A stretch of 14,302 bases of DNA from Roseiflexaceae bacterium (GTDB lineage Bacteria; Chloroflexota; Chloroflexia; Chloroflexales; Roseiflexaceae): NCBI GenBank assembly GCA_947462525.1, contig CANHPK010000010.1, positions 1-14,302 of the forward strand. The letters run 5' to 3'. Below the pieces are notes generated by a model. It saw nothing but the letters and a program-made list of their open reading frames with translations, did no database searches and was not told the DNA's origin. The translations under genes were made by a program, and so were the position numbers. Below are positions 1-7,121 of this stretch, piece after piece. Numbering within the stretch: position 1 is the first letter of the stretch; every line of letters starts with the position of its first letter.

Positions 1-90
1 CTACTCTCACGCCCCAACCGGCCACACCCATTGTTTCGCAGCTTCGTTGGAGCAGCACTCAGACACGAACTCTAATCTCTCCACTCTCCA

Positions 91-128
91 ACAACACACC
101 CCACAGCAGCTGCTGTGGGGTGTGTTGT
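91..128. terminator. Perfect 38-bp palindrome, probable terminator of the sigma gene
   Basis: The left arm begins ACAACACACCCCACAG and the right arm is its exact reverse complement, 19 bp each with no spacer, so the RNA would form a long G+C-rich hairpin closing over about 4 nt. It lies 35 bp past the stop of the minus-strand sigma gene, where a terminator is expected. No T-tract follows on either strand, so it may act as a non-canonical or bidirectional terminator, or as an RNA 3'-end stabiliser. Bases 1-90 to its left show no gene that I can support. Confidence 0.65.
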
Positions 129-163
129 GATGAACGCAATTACGTGCCTGTGACAAGAGCACG

Positions 164-1555
164 CTATTCGAGATAGTCTTTGAGGTGCTGGCCAATATCG
201 GTGGTCCGCAACCGGCGCAGAGCCTCGGACTCGATTTGTCGGGCGCGTTCGCGCGTCATCCCCAATACTTGACCGACTTCTTCGAGGGTGCGTCTACGCC
301 CATCTGCAAGGCCATAGCGCATGTCGATGATGCGGCGCTCACGGTCGGTCAGTTTATTGAGGGCAGTAACGAGATCCTGCCGGAGCATCTGGCGTGCGGC
401 CCACTCGCCGGGGCTCTGCATGATGTCGTCTTCGAGGAACTCACCGAGGGTGTGTTCGTTATCGTCGCCAACGGGGGTCTCGAGTGAGATTGGCTGGCGT
501 GCTGATTCGAGGATGTGTACCACGCGTTCGACCGGCATCTCGAGTGCTTTGGCGATTTCTTCGGGTGATGGGTTGCGCTCGAGTGTCTGCGACAATCGAT
601 CGACCACACGCTTCACTTGGCTGAACGACTCGCCCATGTGTACGGGCAAACGGATGGTGCGCCCCTGCTCTGCAATGGCACGTGTGACCGCCTGACGGAT
701 CCACCACGTTGCATAGGTCGAAAACCGGTTGCCCTTCCAGCAGTCGAACTTCTCGACGGCCCGCATCAGCCCAATATTGCCCTCTTGAATGAGATCCAAC
801 AGGGACAAACCGCGGCCAACGTATTTTTTGGCAATGCTGACCACCAACCGCAGATTCGCCTCGGTCAGCTCTTCGCGTGCGGTGGTGCCCGACTGCTCCG
901 CATTGCGGAAGGTGCTCCGCAACAAAATTGCCGAAGAAAAAACATTATCCAATTCGACCAATGTGTCGCGTTCGACCATCGTTATAACGGACAAGGGCAA
1001 CAATTGCCATGCAATTGCAACCGTTTTGACATGTGTGTCGAAGCCATCGGTCAGTTCACGCAGGTGATCGGGATCGTTGAGGCGTGTATCATCACCCGCA
1101 CGGGCACGCACAAACGCCTCGCGCCGGCGGAAATACTCAGCTCGCATCCCTGCACTCAAGGTATAGAAGGTCTCGATGGCGACCGAAACAGACCATACGG
1201 CTTGGACTTCGCGGTCGACAAGCTCGTGCAAGAATCCCATCGCCACACGCATCGTCGGCAACGCGCCCAGCAACGACATCAGCATCGTGGTCGCTGCCTC
1301 GTACATTTGCTCGTCACGATCGGTCGCTATGAGTGACTTTTTTGCATTCTCGAGGAACAGCAATACTTCAATACGGCGCGCGAGTTCGATCTCACGCCGT
1401 GAGTTCAAGAGAGCGGTGCGTCCAATCGCCTGCAAGTAATATTGGACCGCATCAGGAAGAGCACCAACAGACAAATCAGATTCGACCATTTCGGGTTCGT
1501 GAGCATTCGATTCGACGTCATCGTCTAGCGCGATGTCGGCACTCAGAAGGGTCAT
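164..1555 (-). CDS. RNA polymerase sigma factor, RpoD/SigA family (sigma-70 group 1 or 2)
   Basis: This protein directs RNA polymerase to -10/-35 promoters. It has 463 residues. Region 1.2 is at about 34-65 (DAVQYYLQAIGRTALL). Regions 2.1-2.4 are at about 229-303 (EANLRLVVSIAKKYVGRGL, FSTYATWWIRQAVTRAI, RTIRLPVHM). Region 3 follows, and region 4 is at about 395-450 (TLEEVGQVLGMTRERARQIE). The -35-contacting helix keeps TRERxRQIE, and the extended -10 residues H306 and E309 after RLPV are kept. No region 1.1 is visible. About 160 mostly helical residues separate regions 1.2 and 2.1, in the position of the non-conserved region of E. coli sigma-70; Bacillus-type SigA has only a short linker there. 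Region 2.3 reads KFDCWKGNRFST instead of the usual KFDYRRGxKFST. The ATG at 1555 has an AAAGGA site about 9 nt upstream. It could be the primary sigma or a group 2 paralogue; the altered region 2.3 makes me hesitate, so I give no symbol. Confidence 0.93.
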   Translation of the reverse strand: MTLLSADIALDDDVESNAHEPEMVESDLSVGALPDAVQYYLQAIGRTALLNSRREIELARRIEVLLFLENAKKSLIATDRDEQMYEAATTMLMSLLGALPTMRVAMGFLHELVDREVQAVWSVSVAIETFYTLSAGMRAEYFRRREAFVRARAGDDTRLNDPDHLRELTDGFDTHVKTVAIAWQLLPLSVITMVERDTLVELDNVFSSAILLRSTFRNAEQSGTTAREELTEANLRLVVSIAKKYVGRGLSLLDLIQEGNIGLMRAVEKFDCWKGNRFSTYATWWIRQAVTRAIAEQGRTIRLPVHMGESFSQVKRVVDRLSQTLERNPSPEEIAKALEMPVERVVHILESARQPISLETPVGDDNEHTLGEFLEDDIMQSPGEWAARQMLRQDLVTALNKLTDRERRIIDMRYGLADGRRRTLEEVGQVLGMTRERARQIESEALRRLRTTDIGQHLKDYLE

Positions 1556-1925
1556 TACATCAATTCCTTTATTCTGGCTCTTGCCATGCCTGAACGAACG
1601 CTATCGGGCTTCCCCATCCCATGGACCGTTTGCGGGCGATATGAAGGCGGCGTACCGAGTCGGTTCGCCGCACGAATCACATTCATCGTCGTTACACGAT
1701 ACAAGTCCGCTTTGTTATCGCGGTGTAAAAAGCAGTATAAATCAGGTCTCAAAAAACTGTCAAGTTTGGTTCGTGCGTCCCGCCAGCAGACAATCTTGTC
1801 TACCACGGACAAAACTCGCAGTAGGTATCGTGTCTCACGATTCATTACTGCTCGTGCGCAGCCTCTCTACGAGTAGATGTAGTTCCGCATCGCAATGACG
1901 TTGAAGTGGTTCACGCAAAAATGAC
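1556..1925. other. Intergenic region with the sigma gene leader; no supported gene
   Basis: This stretch separates the sigma gene from the tRNA-Pro terminator. It holds the sigma promoter (1734-1763) and a predicted untranslated leader of roughly 170 nt. A minus-strand open frame runs from 1845 to 1555 and its TAA overlaps the sigma ATG (TAATG). Its first part lies upstream of and across the promoter, so the full frame is unlikely to be translated. A shorter in-frame start at 1686 would give 43 residues but has no Shine-Dalgarno sequence. I see nothing recognisable between 1764 and 1925. Confidence 0.6.
1734..1763 (-). promoter_or_regulatory. Sigma-70-type promoter for the sigma factor gene
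   Basis: On the minus strand a perfect TTGACA (1763-1758) is followed after 18 nt by TATACT (1739-1734). With a 17-nt spacer the alternative -10 would be TTATAC. Transcription would start near 1727, leaving a leader of about 170 nt before the sigma ATG. Both hexamers are close to consensus, so this is a strong housekeeping promoter by sequence. Confidence 0.75.
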
Positions 1926-1927
1926 AC

Positions 1928-1952
1928 AAAAAAGCCCACTCAGACGAGTGGG
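1928..1952 (-). terminator. Rho-independent terminator of tRNA-Pro
   Basis: On the minus strand CCCACTC (1952-1946), loop GTCT and GAGTGGG (1941-1935) are followed by CTTTTTTG. This is a 7-bp stem with a clean T-tract, 27 bp past the tRNA 3' end. On the plus strand a weaker TTTT follows the same hairpin, but no plus-strand gene ends here. Confidence 0.85.
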
Positions 1953-1978
1953 AGATTTTGTATACGTAGGAAGAATAT

Positions 1979-2056
<78 letters not shown>

Positions 2057-2066
2057 CAACAATCTA

Positions 2067-2096
2067 ATCTTACACTGCCGGAGTATGGTTTGTCAA
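2067..2096 (-). promoter_or_regulatory. Promoter of tRNA-Pro
   Basis: On the minus strand TTGACA (2096-2091) is followed after 18 nt by TAAGAT (2072-2067), placing the start about 5 nt before the mature tRNA 5' end. The -35 is perfect and the -10 matches 4 of 6. The -35 hexamer and the 18-nt spacer match those of the sigma gene promoter. Confidence 0.65.
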
Positions 2097-2149
2097 AACG
2101 AGTTTCATTCTGATCCAAAACTCCCACTTCCTCAGACGCAGGCGAGCAG

Positions 2150-2158
2150 TGTTACAAT
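2150..2158 (+). promoter_or_regulatory. Extended -10 promoter for pyrD-pth
   Basis: TG-T-TACAAT is an extended -10 element about 30 bp before the pyrD ATG. No good -35 hexamer is visible at 16-18 bp. Transcription would begin near 2165, leaving a leader of about 23 nt that contains the GAGGA ribosome binding site (2179-2183). Confidence 0.5.
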
Positions 2159-2187
2159 GAACATTACGCTTTGAGTGCGAGGATTCC

Positions 2188-3258
2188 ATGTTATATCCAT
2201 TGTTGCGGTCTGCATTATTCAAACTCGACCCCGAGGCCGCGCACGAGCGGACGGTACGCACCCTACATGCTGCGCTTGCGGTCCCAGGGATGGCTACAAT
2301 CATCAAAAACATGTACCGACCCGCGACACGTGGCATGCAGACGACGATTGCAGGGATGACAATGGCCCATCCCGTTGGATTGGCGGCAGGATTCGACAAG
2401 CATGCAGACGTCACACACGGTATGGCGTGCCTCGGGTTCAGTCATATAGAGGTCGGCACCGTCACTCCACGACCCCAAGCGGGCAATCCCAAACCCCGCA
2501 TGTTCCGGCTTGCACCCGAACACGGGCTCATCAACCGCATGGGCTTCAACAGCGATGGCATGGACGTGGTTGCGCAGCGCCTAGCCAATCGCCCGACGGG
2601 GCTCCCTATTGGCATAAACGTCGGCAAAAACCGCGACACGGCGCTCGACGCGGCGACTACGGACTATGTCGCGGCGTACATGCGCCTTGCACCGCATGCA
2701 GATTACGTGGCACTCAACATCTCGTCCCCGAACACACCAGGGTTGCGGCAACTCCACGAGACATCTGCGCTCCAAGAACTGCTCGGTGCCATCCGTGATG
2801 CCAATACAACACTGCGCAAACCGATCTTCCTCAAGATTTCTCCCGACGAAACGCCAGCACAGCTCGAGCAAGTCATCGCCACCGCACTCGATTACGGCAT
2901 CAGCGGGATTATAGCGACCAATACGACCATCACACGGCCTGGGGTGCAGAGCACGCACGCAAACGAAGCCGGTGGCCTCAGCGGTGCGCCACTGAATGCC
3001 CTCAGCATGGCAACCCTGCGCACCGTCGTCGCACTGACCGAAGGACGAGTACCCATCATCTCGGTAGGCGGCATTTCGACCGCTGCAGACGTCTATGCAC
3101 GACTCAAAGCAGGAGCGAGTGCCGTGCAGATCTACACCGCCATGGTCTATAGCGGCCCTGCCGTCGTAGCGCAACTGACGTGGGGGTTGGCAGCCCTGAT
3201 GCGTCGCGATGGCGTCAAAGACATCACCCAAGTAATCGGCTCCGATCACGCCTCGTAG
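2188..3258 (+). CDS. pyrD: Dihydroorotate dehydrogenase, class 2 (quinone-dependent)
   Basis: This FMN enzyme oxidises dihydroorotate to orotate, the fourth step of de novo pyrimidine synthesis, passing electrons to membrane quinone. The 356-residue length and the N-terminal helical extension (1-45, beginning MLYPLLRSALFKLDPE) are typical of the membrane-associated class 2 form. Family motifs run in order: GLAAGFDKH (64-72), EVGTVTPRPQAGNPKPR (88-104), NRMGFNSDG (116-124), GINVGKN (142-148) and NISSPNTPGLR (177-187), with catalytic Ser180, the class 2 base. Then come KISPD (216-220), the ATNTT element (243-247) and ISVGGI (291-296), which with the GASAVQIYTA strand binds the FMN phosphate. 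The ATG follows GAGGA by 4 nt. pth follows after 47 nt and is probably co-transcribed. Confidence 0.97.
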   Translation: MLYPLLRSALFKLDPEAAHERTVRTLHAALAVPGMATIIKNMYRPATRGMQTTIAGMTMAHPVGLAAGFDKHADVTHGMACLGFSHIEVGTVTPRPQAGNPKPRMFRLAPEHGLINRMGFNSDGMDVVAQRLANRPTGLPIGINVGKNRDTALDAATTDYVAAYMRLAPHADYVALNISSPNTPGLRQLHETSALQELLGAIRDANTTLRKPIFLKISPDETPAQLEQVIATALDYGISGIIATNTTITRPGVQSTHANEAGGLSGAPLNALSMATLRTVVALTEGRVPIISVGGISTAADVYARLKAGASAVQIYTAMVYSGPAVVAQLTWGLAALMRRDGVKDITQVIGSDHAS

Positions 3259-3305
3259 CACCCAACGACACAGAGGCATCGTACATCGCAGAGAATCGGA
3301 GTGTT

Positions 3306-3878
3306 ATGAACACGTGGCTCATTATCGGCCTCGGCAATCCCGGCGCACAGTATGCACGTTCGCGCCACAATATCGGCTTCGAGGTCCTCGACGTCTTTGC
3401 CCAAAAGCACAATCTCCGCGCTGATGGGACACGTGCCCAGGCCAAACTCGCCAGCGGCACCATCGCTGGCGCAAAAGTCGTGTGCGCGTGGCCGCAGACC
3501 TACATGAACCGCAGCGGCATCTCTGCGAGTGGCCTGGCGAGCTGGTACAAAGTCACACCTGCCAACATTGTCGTCGTCTACGACGATCTCGATTTGCCGT
3601 TTGGTGCGTTACGCATCCGCGAGCGTGGCAGTGCAGGTACCCACAACGGTATGCGCTCGGTGGTCCAATTGCTCGGGCAAATGGAATTTCCGCGTGTCCG
3701 TGTCGGTATTGGCGAGGTACCCGCAGGGTGGGAAGCCTTCGGCTATGTACTCGGCAAATTCGAAGACGAAGAAGCCGAAGAGCTGCCGGATCTGCTCAAT
3801 CGTGCCGCAGACTGCCTCACCACCATCATCACCAAGGGTATGCCCGCAGCCATGAACACCTACAACAAAACCAAATAA
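3306..3878 (+). CDS. pth: Peptidyl-tRNA hydrolase
   Basis: Pth frees tRNA from peptidyl-tRNA that drops off the ribosome. The protein is 190 residues, normal for the family (E. coli 194). It begins MNTWLIIGLGNPG, contains the catalytic histidine in RHNIGFEVLD, the YMNRSG element, VVYDDLDLPFG with the conserved aspartate, and GTHNGMRSV, the variant of the substrate-binding GGHNG loop. The start at 3306 is chosen because the family N-terminus begins there and GGAG (3298-3301) precedes it by 4 nt. A longer frame opens at 3180 inside pyrD but adds no homologous sequence. It ends 14 bp before the shared hairpin at 3893. Confidence 0.96.
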   Translation: MNTWLIIGLGNPGAQYARSRHNIGFEVLDVFAQKHNLRADGTRAQAKLASGTIAGAKVVCAWPQTYMNRSGISASGLASWYKVTPANIVVVYDDLDLPFGALRIRERGSAGTHNGMRSVVQLLGQMEFPRVRVGIGEVPAGWEAFGYVLGKFEDEEAEELPDLLNRAADCLTTIITKGMPAAMNTYNKTK

Positions 3879-3892
3879 CGCCCGCCAATACA

Positions 3893-3926
3893 ACACCCCC
3901 CGAGTGGTCTACCACTCGGGGGGTGT
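3893..3926. terminator. Shared bidirectional hairpin between convergent pth and GHMP kinase genes
   Basis: A perfect 16-bp stem (ACACCCCCCGAGTGGT and its complement) closes over CT. It lies 14 bp after the pth stop and 12 bp after the kinase stop on the other strand, so it can serve both transcripts. There is no T-tract on either side. The ACACCCC start of the arm resembles the palindrome at 91-128. Confidence 0.75.
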
Positions 3927-3938
3927 GCGTTCGTACTG

Positions 3939-4952
3939 CTAGATTTCGTCTTCGCTCTCGTAGCTCCAGGCGTGGACACCCTGCGTGGTGAACGAGAAAT
4001 TGCGTACCGCCATCCCTGCCTCGGTCAGCACGCGCTCCATCTCGAGCCGCTTTTCGAACGGGCATGCAATTACCATGAAGCCACCGCCGCCTGCACCCGT
4101 GATTTTGCCGCCCCACGCGCCGTTGCGACGTGCCTTGGCGTAGACCTCATCCACAATCGGCGGGGCAATCAATGGCGAAAAGGCTTTCTTGACCTCCCAC
4201 GCATCATGCAGCAAACGCCCAAAGTCAGCGATTTTTTTGTTGCGGAGCAACTTGACTGACTCGTCGACAAATGCTTTTGTTTCATCGTGATAGCGCAACG
4301 TATTGCCATGCTTGAGGCGGTCTACCTGGTCGTTTACCAACTGATGCGTCAACATTTTGCGACTACCGATGTACCCGATGAGCAAGCAGCTTTCGAGTTC
4401 GAGCAACGCATCAGGGTCGCTCAGCACTGGTTCGACAATAACGCCGTTTTTCGAAAAGTGGTAGACCGACATACCGCCGAATGCAGCAGCATACTGATCC
4501 TGACGGCCACCCGGGATGCCCAGATCTTTACGTTCGATGCGAAATGCTGTTTCTGCCAGCTCGTGCGGCGTCATGCGGAAGTTGTATGCCTCTCCCATCA
4601 ATTTGAGCATACTCACGACCAGCGCCGACGACGAACCCAAACCGCTGCCCGGCGGCACGTCGGAGAACATCGTCACTTCGACACCCTTTGCCTCGGGGAC
4701 TGCGTCGAGGACAGCCTGTGGCAGACTCAACGTGCCATCCCAGTGGCCGGTGGTGTTGCGACTCACTTCCTCGAGATCGAGGGATCGAATCGTCAGTGCA
4801 CCATCTTCGCTCGGACGCAACATGCACCGTACGTATTTGTCTATGGTGCAGTTGAGTACTTTCCCACCATGTTCTTCGGCGTAGGGACTGACATCGGTCC
4901 CGCCGCCAAAAAACCCTATCCGCATCGGTGCTTTTGCTTTATAGATACGCAT
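3939..4952 (-). CDS. GHMP-family sugar kinase, HddA-like (heptose 7-phosphate kinase)
   Basis: GHMP kinases phosphorylate small sugars or metabolites with ATP. This 337-residue protein shows the phosphate-binding loop PPGSGLGSSSA (100-110), an N-terminal substrate region RIGFFGGGTD (11-20) with YAEEHGGKVLN, the GIPGGRQDQYAAAFGG element (145-160) and the C-terminal GAGGGGF (286-292). The FFGGGTD and GGRQDQYAAAFGG patterns are those of D-glycero-D-manno-heptose 7-phosphate kinase (HddA) and related fucokinase-like enzymes, so the substrate is a sugar, probably a sugar phosphate. No other heptose or sugar-nucleotide gene is nearby to fix it. ATG 4952 is preferred to an upstream TTG at 4982: GGGA precedes it by 8 nt, and the TTG would begin within the likely -10 element. 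It is the last gene of the minus-strand run. Confidence 0.85.
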   Translation of the reverse strand: MRIYKAKAPMRIGFFGGGTDVSPYAEEHGGKVLNCTIDKYVRCMLRPSEDGALTIRSLDLEEVSRNTTGHWDGTLSLPQAVLDAVPEAKGVEVTMFSDVPPGSGLGSSSALVVSMLKLMGEAYNFRMTPHELAETAFRIERKDLGIPGGRQDQYAAAFGGMSVYHFSKNGVIVEPVLSDPDALLELESCLLIGYIGSRKMLTHQLVNDQVDRLKHGNTLRYHDETKAFVDESVKLLRNKKIADFGRLLHDAWEVKKAFSPLIAPPIVDEVYAKARRNGAWGGKITGAGGGGFMVIACPFEKRLEMERVLTEAGMAVRNFSFTTQGVHAWSYESEDEI

Positions 4953-4982
4953 TTCTCGTGTCCCATCGTTCAGATTCACCAA

Positions 4983-4991
4983 AGTATAGCA
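4983..4991 (-). promoter_or_regulatory. Extended -10 promoter for the GHMP kinase gene
   Basis: On the minus strand TG-C-TATACT lies just past the stop of the M24 peptidase gene. Transcription would start near 4976, giving a leader of about 24 nt before ATG 4952. No convincing -35 hexamer is seen. The same nine bases occur at 9272-9280 ahead of the HDAC gene. Confidence 0.5.
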
Positions 4992-4997
4992 CGCGTG

Positions 4998-6239
4998 TTA
5001 CTGACGAGTGCCTTTGAGGTGGATGACGAGTTCCTTCGGAAAATCAGTCAGGCTCTCGAACGTGCCATCGGGCGTGCACCAATAGGTGTCTTCGACACGC
5101 ACGCCATACCCTTTGCTCGGGTAATACAGTCCGGGCTCGACGCTGAATACGGCCCCCGTCACCAACACGTCGCCACGGTCTGCGAGTGAAGGGAATCCAA
5201 AGTCTTCGTGCACTTCGAGCCCCAGCCCGTGCCCCAATGAGTGGATGTAGCCTTCCTCGATGGGGTAGGTTTTGCCAATAGTGGCGTGGCCACGCGCCTC
5301 GAAGTAGTCGCAGACCATCGTTTGGTAGGGTTTGGTCGGTGCGCCGAGTTCGAATTCTTGGATGACCTCATTGAACGCGCCCATCACATCGTCGTATGCC
5401 TGCTGTAGCTCAGGGGTGGCATAATCAATGGCAAACGTACGGGTCATATCGTGGTAGTAGCCCGATGCGTCTTTGGGGAAAATGTCGAACACAATTGCTT
5501 GGCCGCGTTGGAGCTCCATGGTGTCTTGGCCACGTGCATGCGGCAGACCTGCGTCACGGCCCTGTGCGAAAATCGTTCCTTCACCGACCATCCCCCGTGC
5601 CGCCAACTCGCGGTCGATGACTGCACGCACATCACCGATGGTCATGCGCGCACCGGTTTGGCTGTCGACGACAAACGCCCCATCAGCACGACCACTGCAA
5701 ATATAGTCAACAGCCGCCTGAACAACCGCGCAAGTCTTTTGGCCGACCGCGCGCATGACTGCAATTTCGTGCTCGTCTTTGGTCAAGCGGGCCGCACTGA
5801 TGAGATCTTTGTCGGACTCGGCCACAAATGTCAGCCCAGGCATTGCTGCTTCGATGCCGCGTTGCAGTGCGAGGAACGGGCCTGCCTGCACGGTCCCATA
5901 GACACCGACACGCCCGGTAACTCCCAAATCGGTGAGCATCTGCCGACGCAACTCGACCCGCGCAGCCAATCGGTCGGGGATGCGTTGCATGATGTCACGC
6001 ATGTTCCATCGGCTCGATGACACACACACGAGGCCTGTCTCGGCAGCCTGCAATACTTCCCAATCACTATGCACCAGCATCGCTGGCTGATTGCGCAGTT
6101 TGATGACCGTCCCCGTCAAATGGGCACCACGCACAAAATAGTTGAAGGCCGGATTCGCAGCACCGAGACCGTCTGGGCCCTCGACAATAATCGCGTCGAG
6201 TAGGCGCTCGCTCATGAGTCGATCGAGATCACGCTGCAT
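4998..6239 (-). CDS. M24-family metallopeptidase (Xaa-Pro aminopeptidase/prolidase type)
   Basis: The 413-residue protein has an N-terminal creatinase-like domain (about 1-145) and a C-terminal pita-bread catalytic domain (about 155-405). All five dinuclear metal ligands of M24 peptidases are visible: D252 (VFDIF), D264 (YHDMTRT), H337 (SLGHGLG), E368 (VEPGLY) and E383 (RVEDT). These enzymes remove residues next to proline from peptides. Exact specificity (Xaa-Pro aminopeptidase or Xaa-Pro dipeptidase) cannot be told from sequence. The start at 6239 is chosen because MQRDLDRLM opens the domain and AGAGGAGG lies 6 nt upstream. A longer frame to 6350 only overlaps nfo. It overlaps the nfo stop by 11 nt, so translation is probably coupled. 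No signal peptide; cytoplasmic. Confidence 0.92.
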   Translation of the reverse strand: MQRDLDRLMSERLLDAIIVEGPDGLGAANPAFNYFVRGAHLTGTVIKLRNQPAMLVHSDWEVLQAAETGLVCVSSSRWNMRDIMQRIPDRLAARVELRRQMLTDLGVTGRVGVYGTVQAGPFLALQRGIEAAMPGLTFVAESDKDLISAARLTKDEHEIAVMRAVGQKTCAVVQAAVDYICSGRADGAFVVDSQTGARMTIGDVRAVIDRELAARGMVGEGTIFAQGRDAGLPHARGQDTMELQRGQAIVFDIFPKDASGYYHDMTRTFAIDYATPELQQAYDDVMGAFNEVIQEFELGAPTKPYQTMVCDYFEARGHATIGKTYPIEEGYIHSLGHGLGLEVHEDFGFPSLADRGDVLVTGAVFSVEPGLYYPSKGYGVRVEDTYWCTPDGTFESLTDFPKELVIHLKGTRQ

Positions 6240-7092
6240 GTTGGGCCTCCTCTGCCAATGTGCGCAACACCGCAATATTGCGGATGTCGTCGTCGGGATC
6301 GATATCTTTGGGGGTCTCGAGGATGAACGGCACCGTGCGGATGTATGCATGACGCATCAGATTACGAAAACCGTCTTTGCCGACGAATCCCTCACCAATG
6401 TGCGTATGCCGATCTGCCTTCGACCCCAAATCCTTCTGGGCATCATTGGCGTGGATGATTTTGAGGCGTTGCAATCCAATACTCGCATCAAAATCTGCCA
6501 GCATAGCAGCGCACGCCTCAGGCGTGCGGAACTCGTACCCCGCCACCAGAATGTGGCAGGTGTCGAGACAGACGCCGAGGCGTTCTGGGTATTTGCAGGC
6601 TGCAATAATCTGGGCAATCTCTTGGAAGGTCCTGCCCAACACCGTCCCCTGTCCGGCAGTCGTCTCGAGCAATACCATCACATCAGGGTTCGTGTCAGCC
6701 GCCAGAATCGCATCGAGTGCTGCAGCCACACGCGCCAAACCTGCCTCAACCCCCGACCCCACATGTGCGCCAGGGTGCGTCACCAAATAGGGGATCCCCA
6801 GTTGGCCGCATCGGTGAATCTCGTCAGCAAATGCTGCCCGCGACTTGGCCTGCAGTTCGTCATCGGGCGATGCCAAATTGATGAGGTACGAATCGTGGAC
6901 GACGAGTGGGTTGATACCGCTCGCGGCATGGGCAACCCGAAACTTGCTGATTTCGTCGTCGCCCAGCGGTTTTGACTTCCACTGTTGTTGGTTTTTGGAG
7001 AAAATCTGCATTGCGTCGCAGCCCGCGGCTTTGGCGTTGGCAAAGGCCTTGTACAGCCCGCCAGAGGTGGAAACGTGAGATCCGAACTTCAT
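6229..7092 (-). CDS. nfo: Endonuclease IV (apurinic/apyrimidinic endonuclease)
   Basis: Nfo is a zinc TIM-barrel nuclease that cuts 5' of abasic sites and trims damaged 3' ends in base excision repair. The 287-residue protein matches E. coli Nfo (285). It begins MKFGSHVSTSGGL. All nine metal ligands can be placed with nearly the E. coli spacing: H66, H106 (THPGAH), E143 (LETTAGQG), D177 and H180 (CLDTCH), H214 (HANDAQ), D227 and H229 (ADRHTHIGEG), and E259 (ILETPKD). ATG 7092 is chosen over an upstream start because AGAGGAG precedes it by 6 nt and the family begins here. It lies 29 nt after rluD and overlaps the next gene. Confidence 0.97.
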   Translation of the reverse strand: MKFGSHVSTSGGLYKAFANAKAAGCDAMQIFSKNQQQWKSKPLGDDEISKFRVAHAASGINPLVVHDSYLINLASPDDELQAKSRAAFADEIHRCGQLGIPYLVTHPGAHVGSGVEAGLARVAAALDAILAADTNPDVMVLLETTAGQGTVLGRTFQEIAQIIAACKYPERLGVCLDTCHILVAGYEFRTPEACAAMLADFDASIGLQRLKIIHANDAQKDLGSKADRHTHIGEGFVGKDGFRNLMRHAYIRTVPFILETPKDIDPDDDIRNIAVLRTLAEEAQHAA

Positions 7093-7121
7093 AATGGACT
7101 CCTCTGACGTACGCAGACGCA

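Noticed and set aside
7..195. Short minus-strand frame at the left end
   Set aside because: It runs through the 38-bp palindrome and the end of the sigma gene and has no coding features.
1555..1845. Full-length 96-codon minus-strand frame before the sigma gene
   Set aside because: It begins upstream of the strong promoter at 1734-1763 and lacks a ribosome binding site; only the TAATG overlap is of interest and is listed as a finding.
1586..1876. Plus-strand open frame in the sigma leader region
   Set aside because: No ribosome binding site, no recognisable motif, and it crosses the minus-strand sigma promoter.
4287..5189. Long plus-strand open frame opposite the GHMP kinase and peptidase
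   Set aside because: It spans the antisense of two strong, motif-complete genes and has the Cys/His-rich composition of a shadow frame.
6142..6975. 277-codon plus-strand open frame
   Set aside because: It is antisense to nfo and the M24 gene, whose catalytic residues are all present; no domain is recognised.
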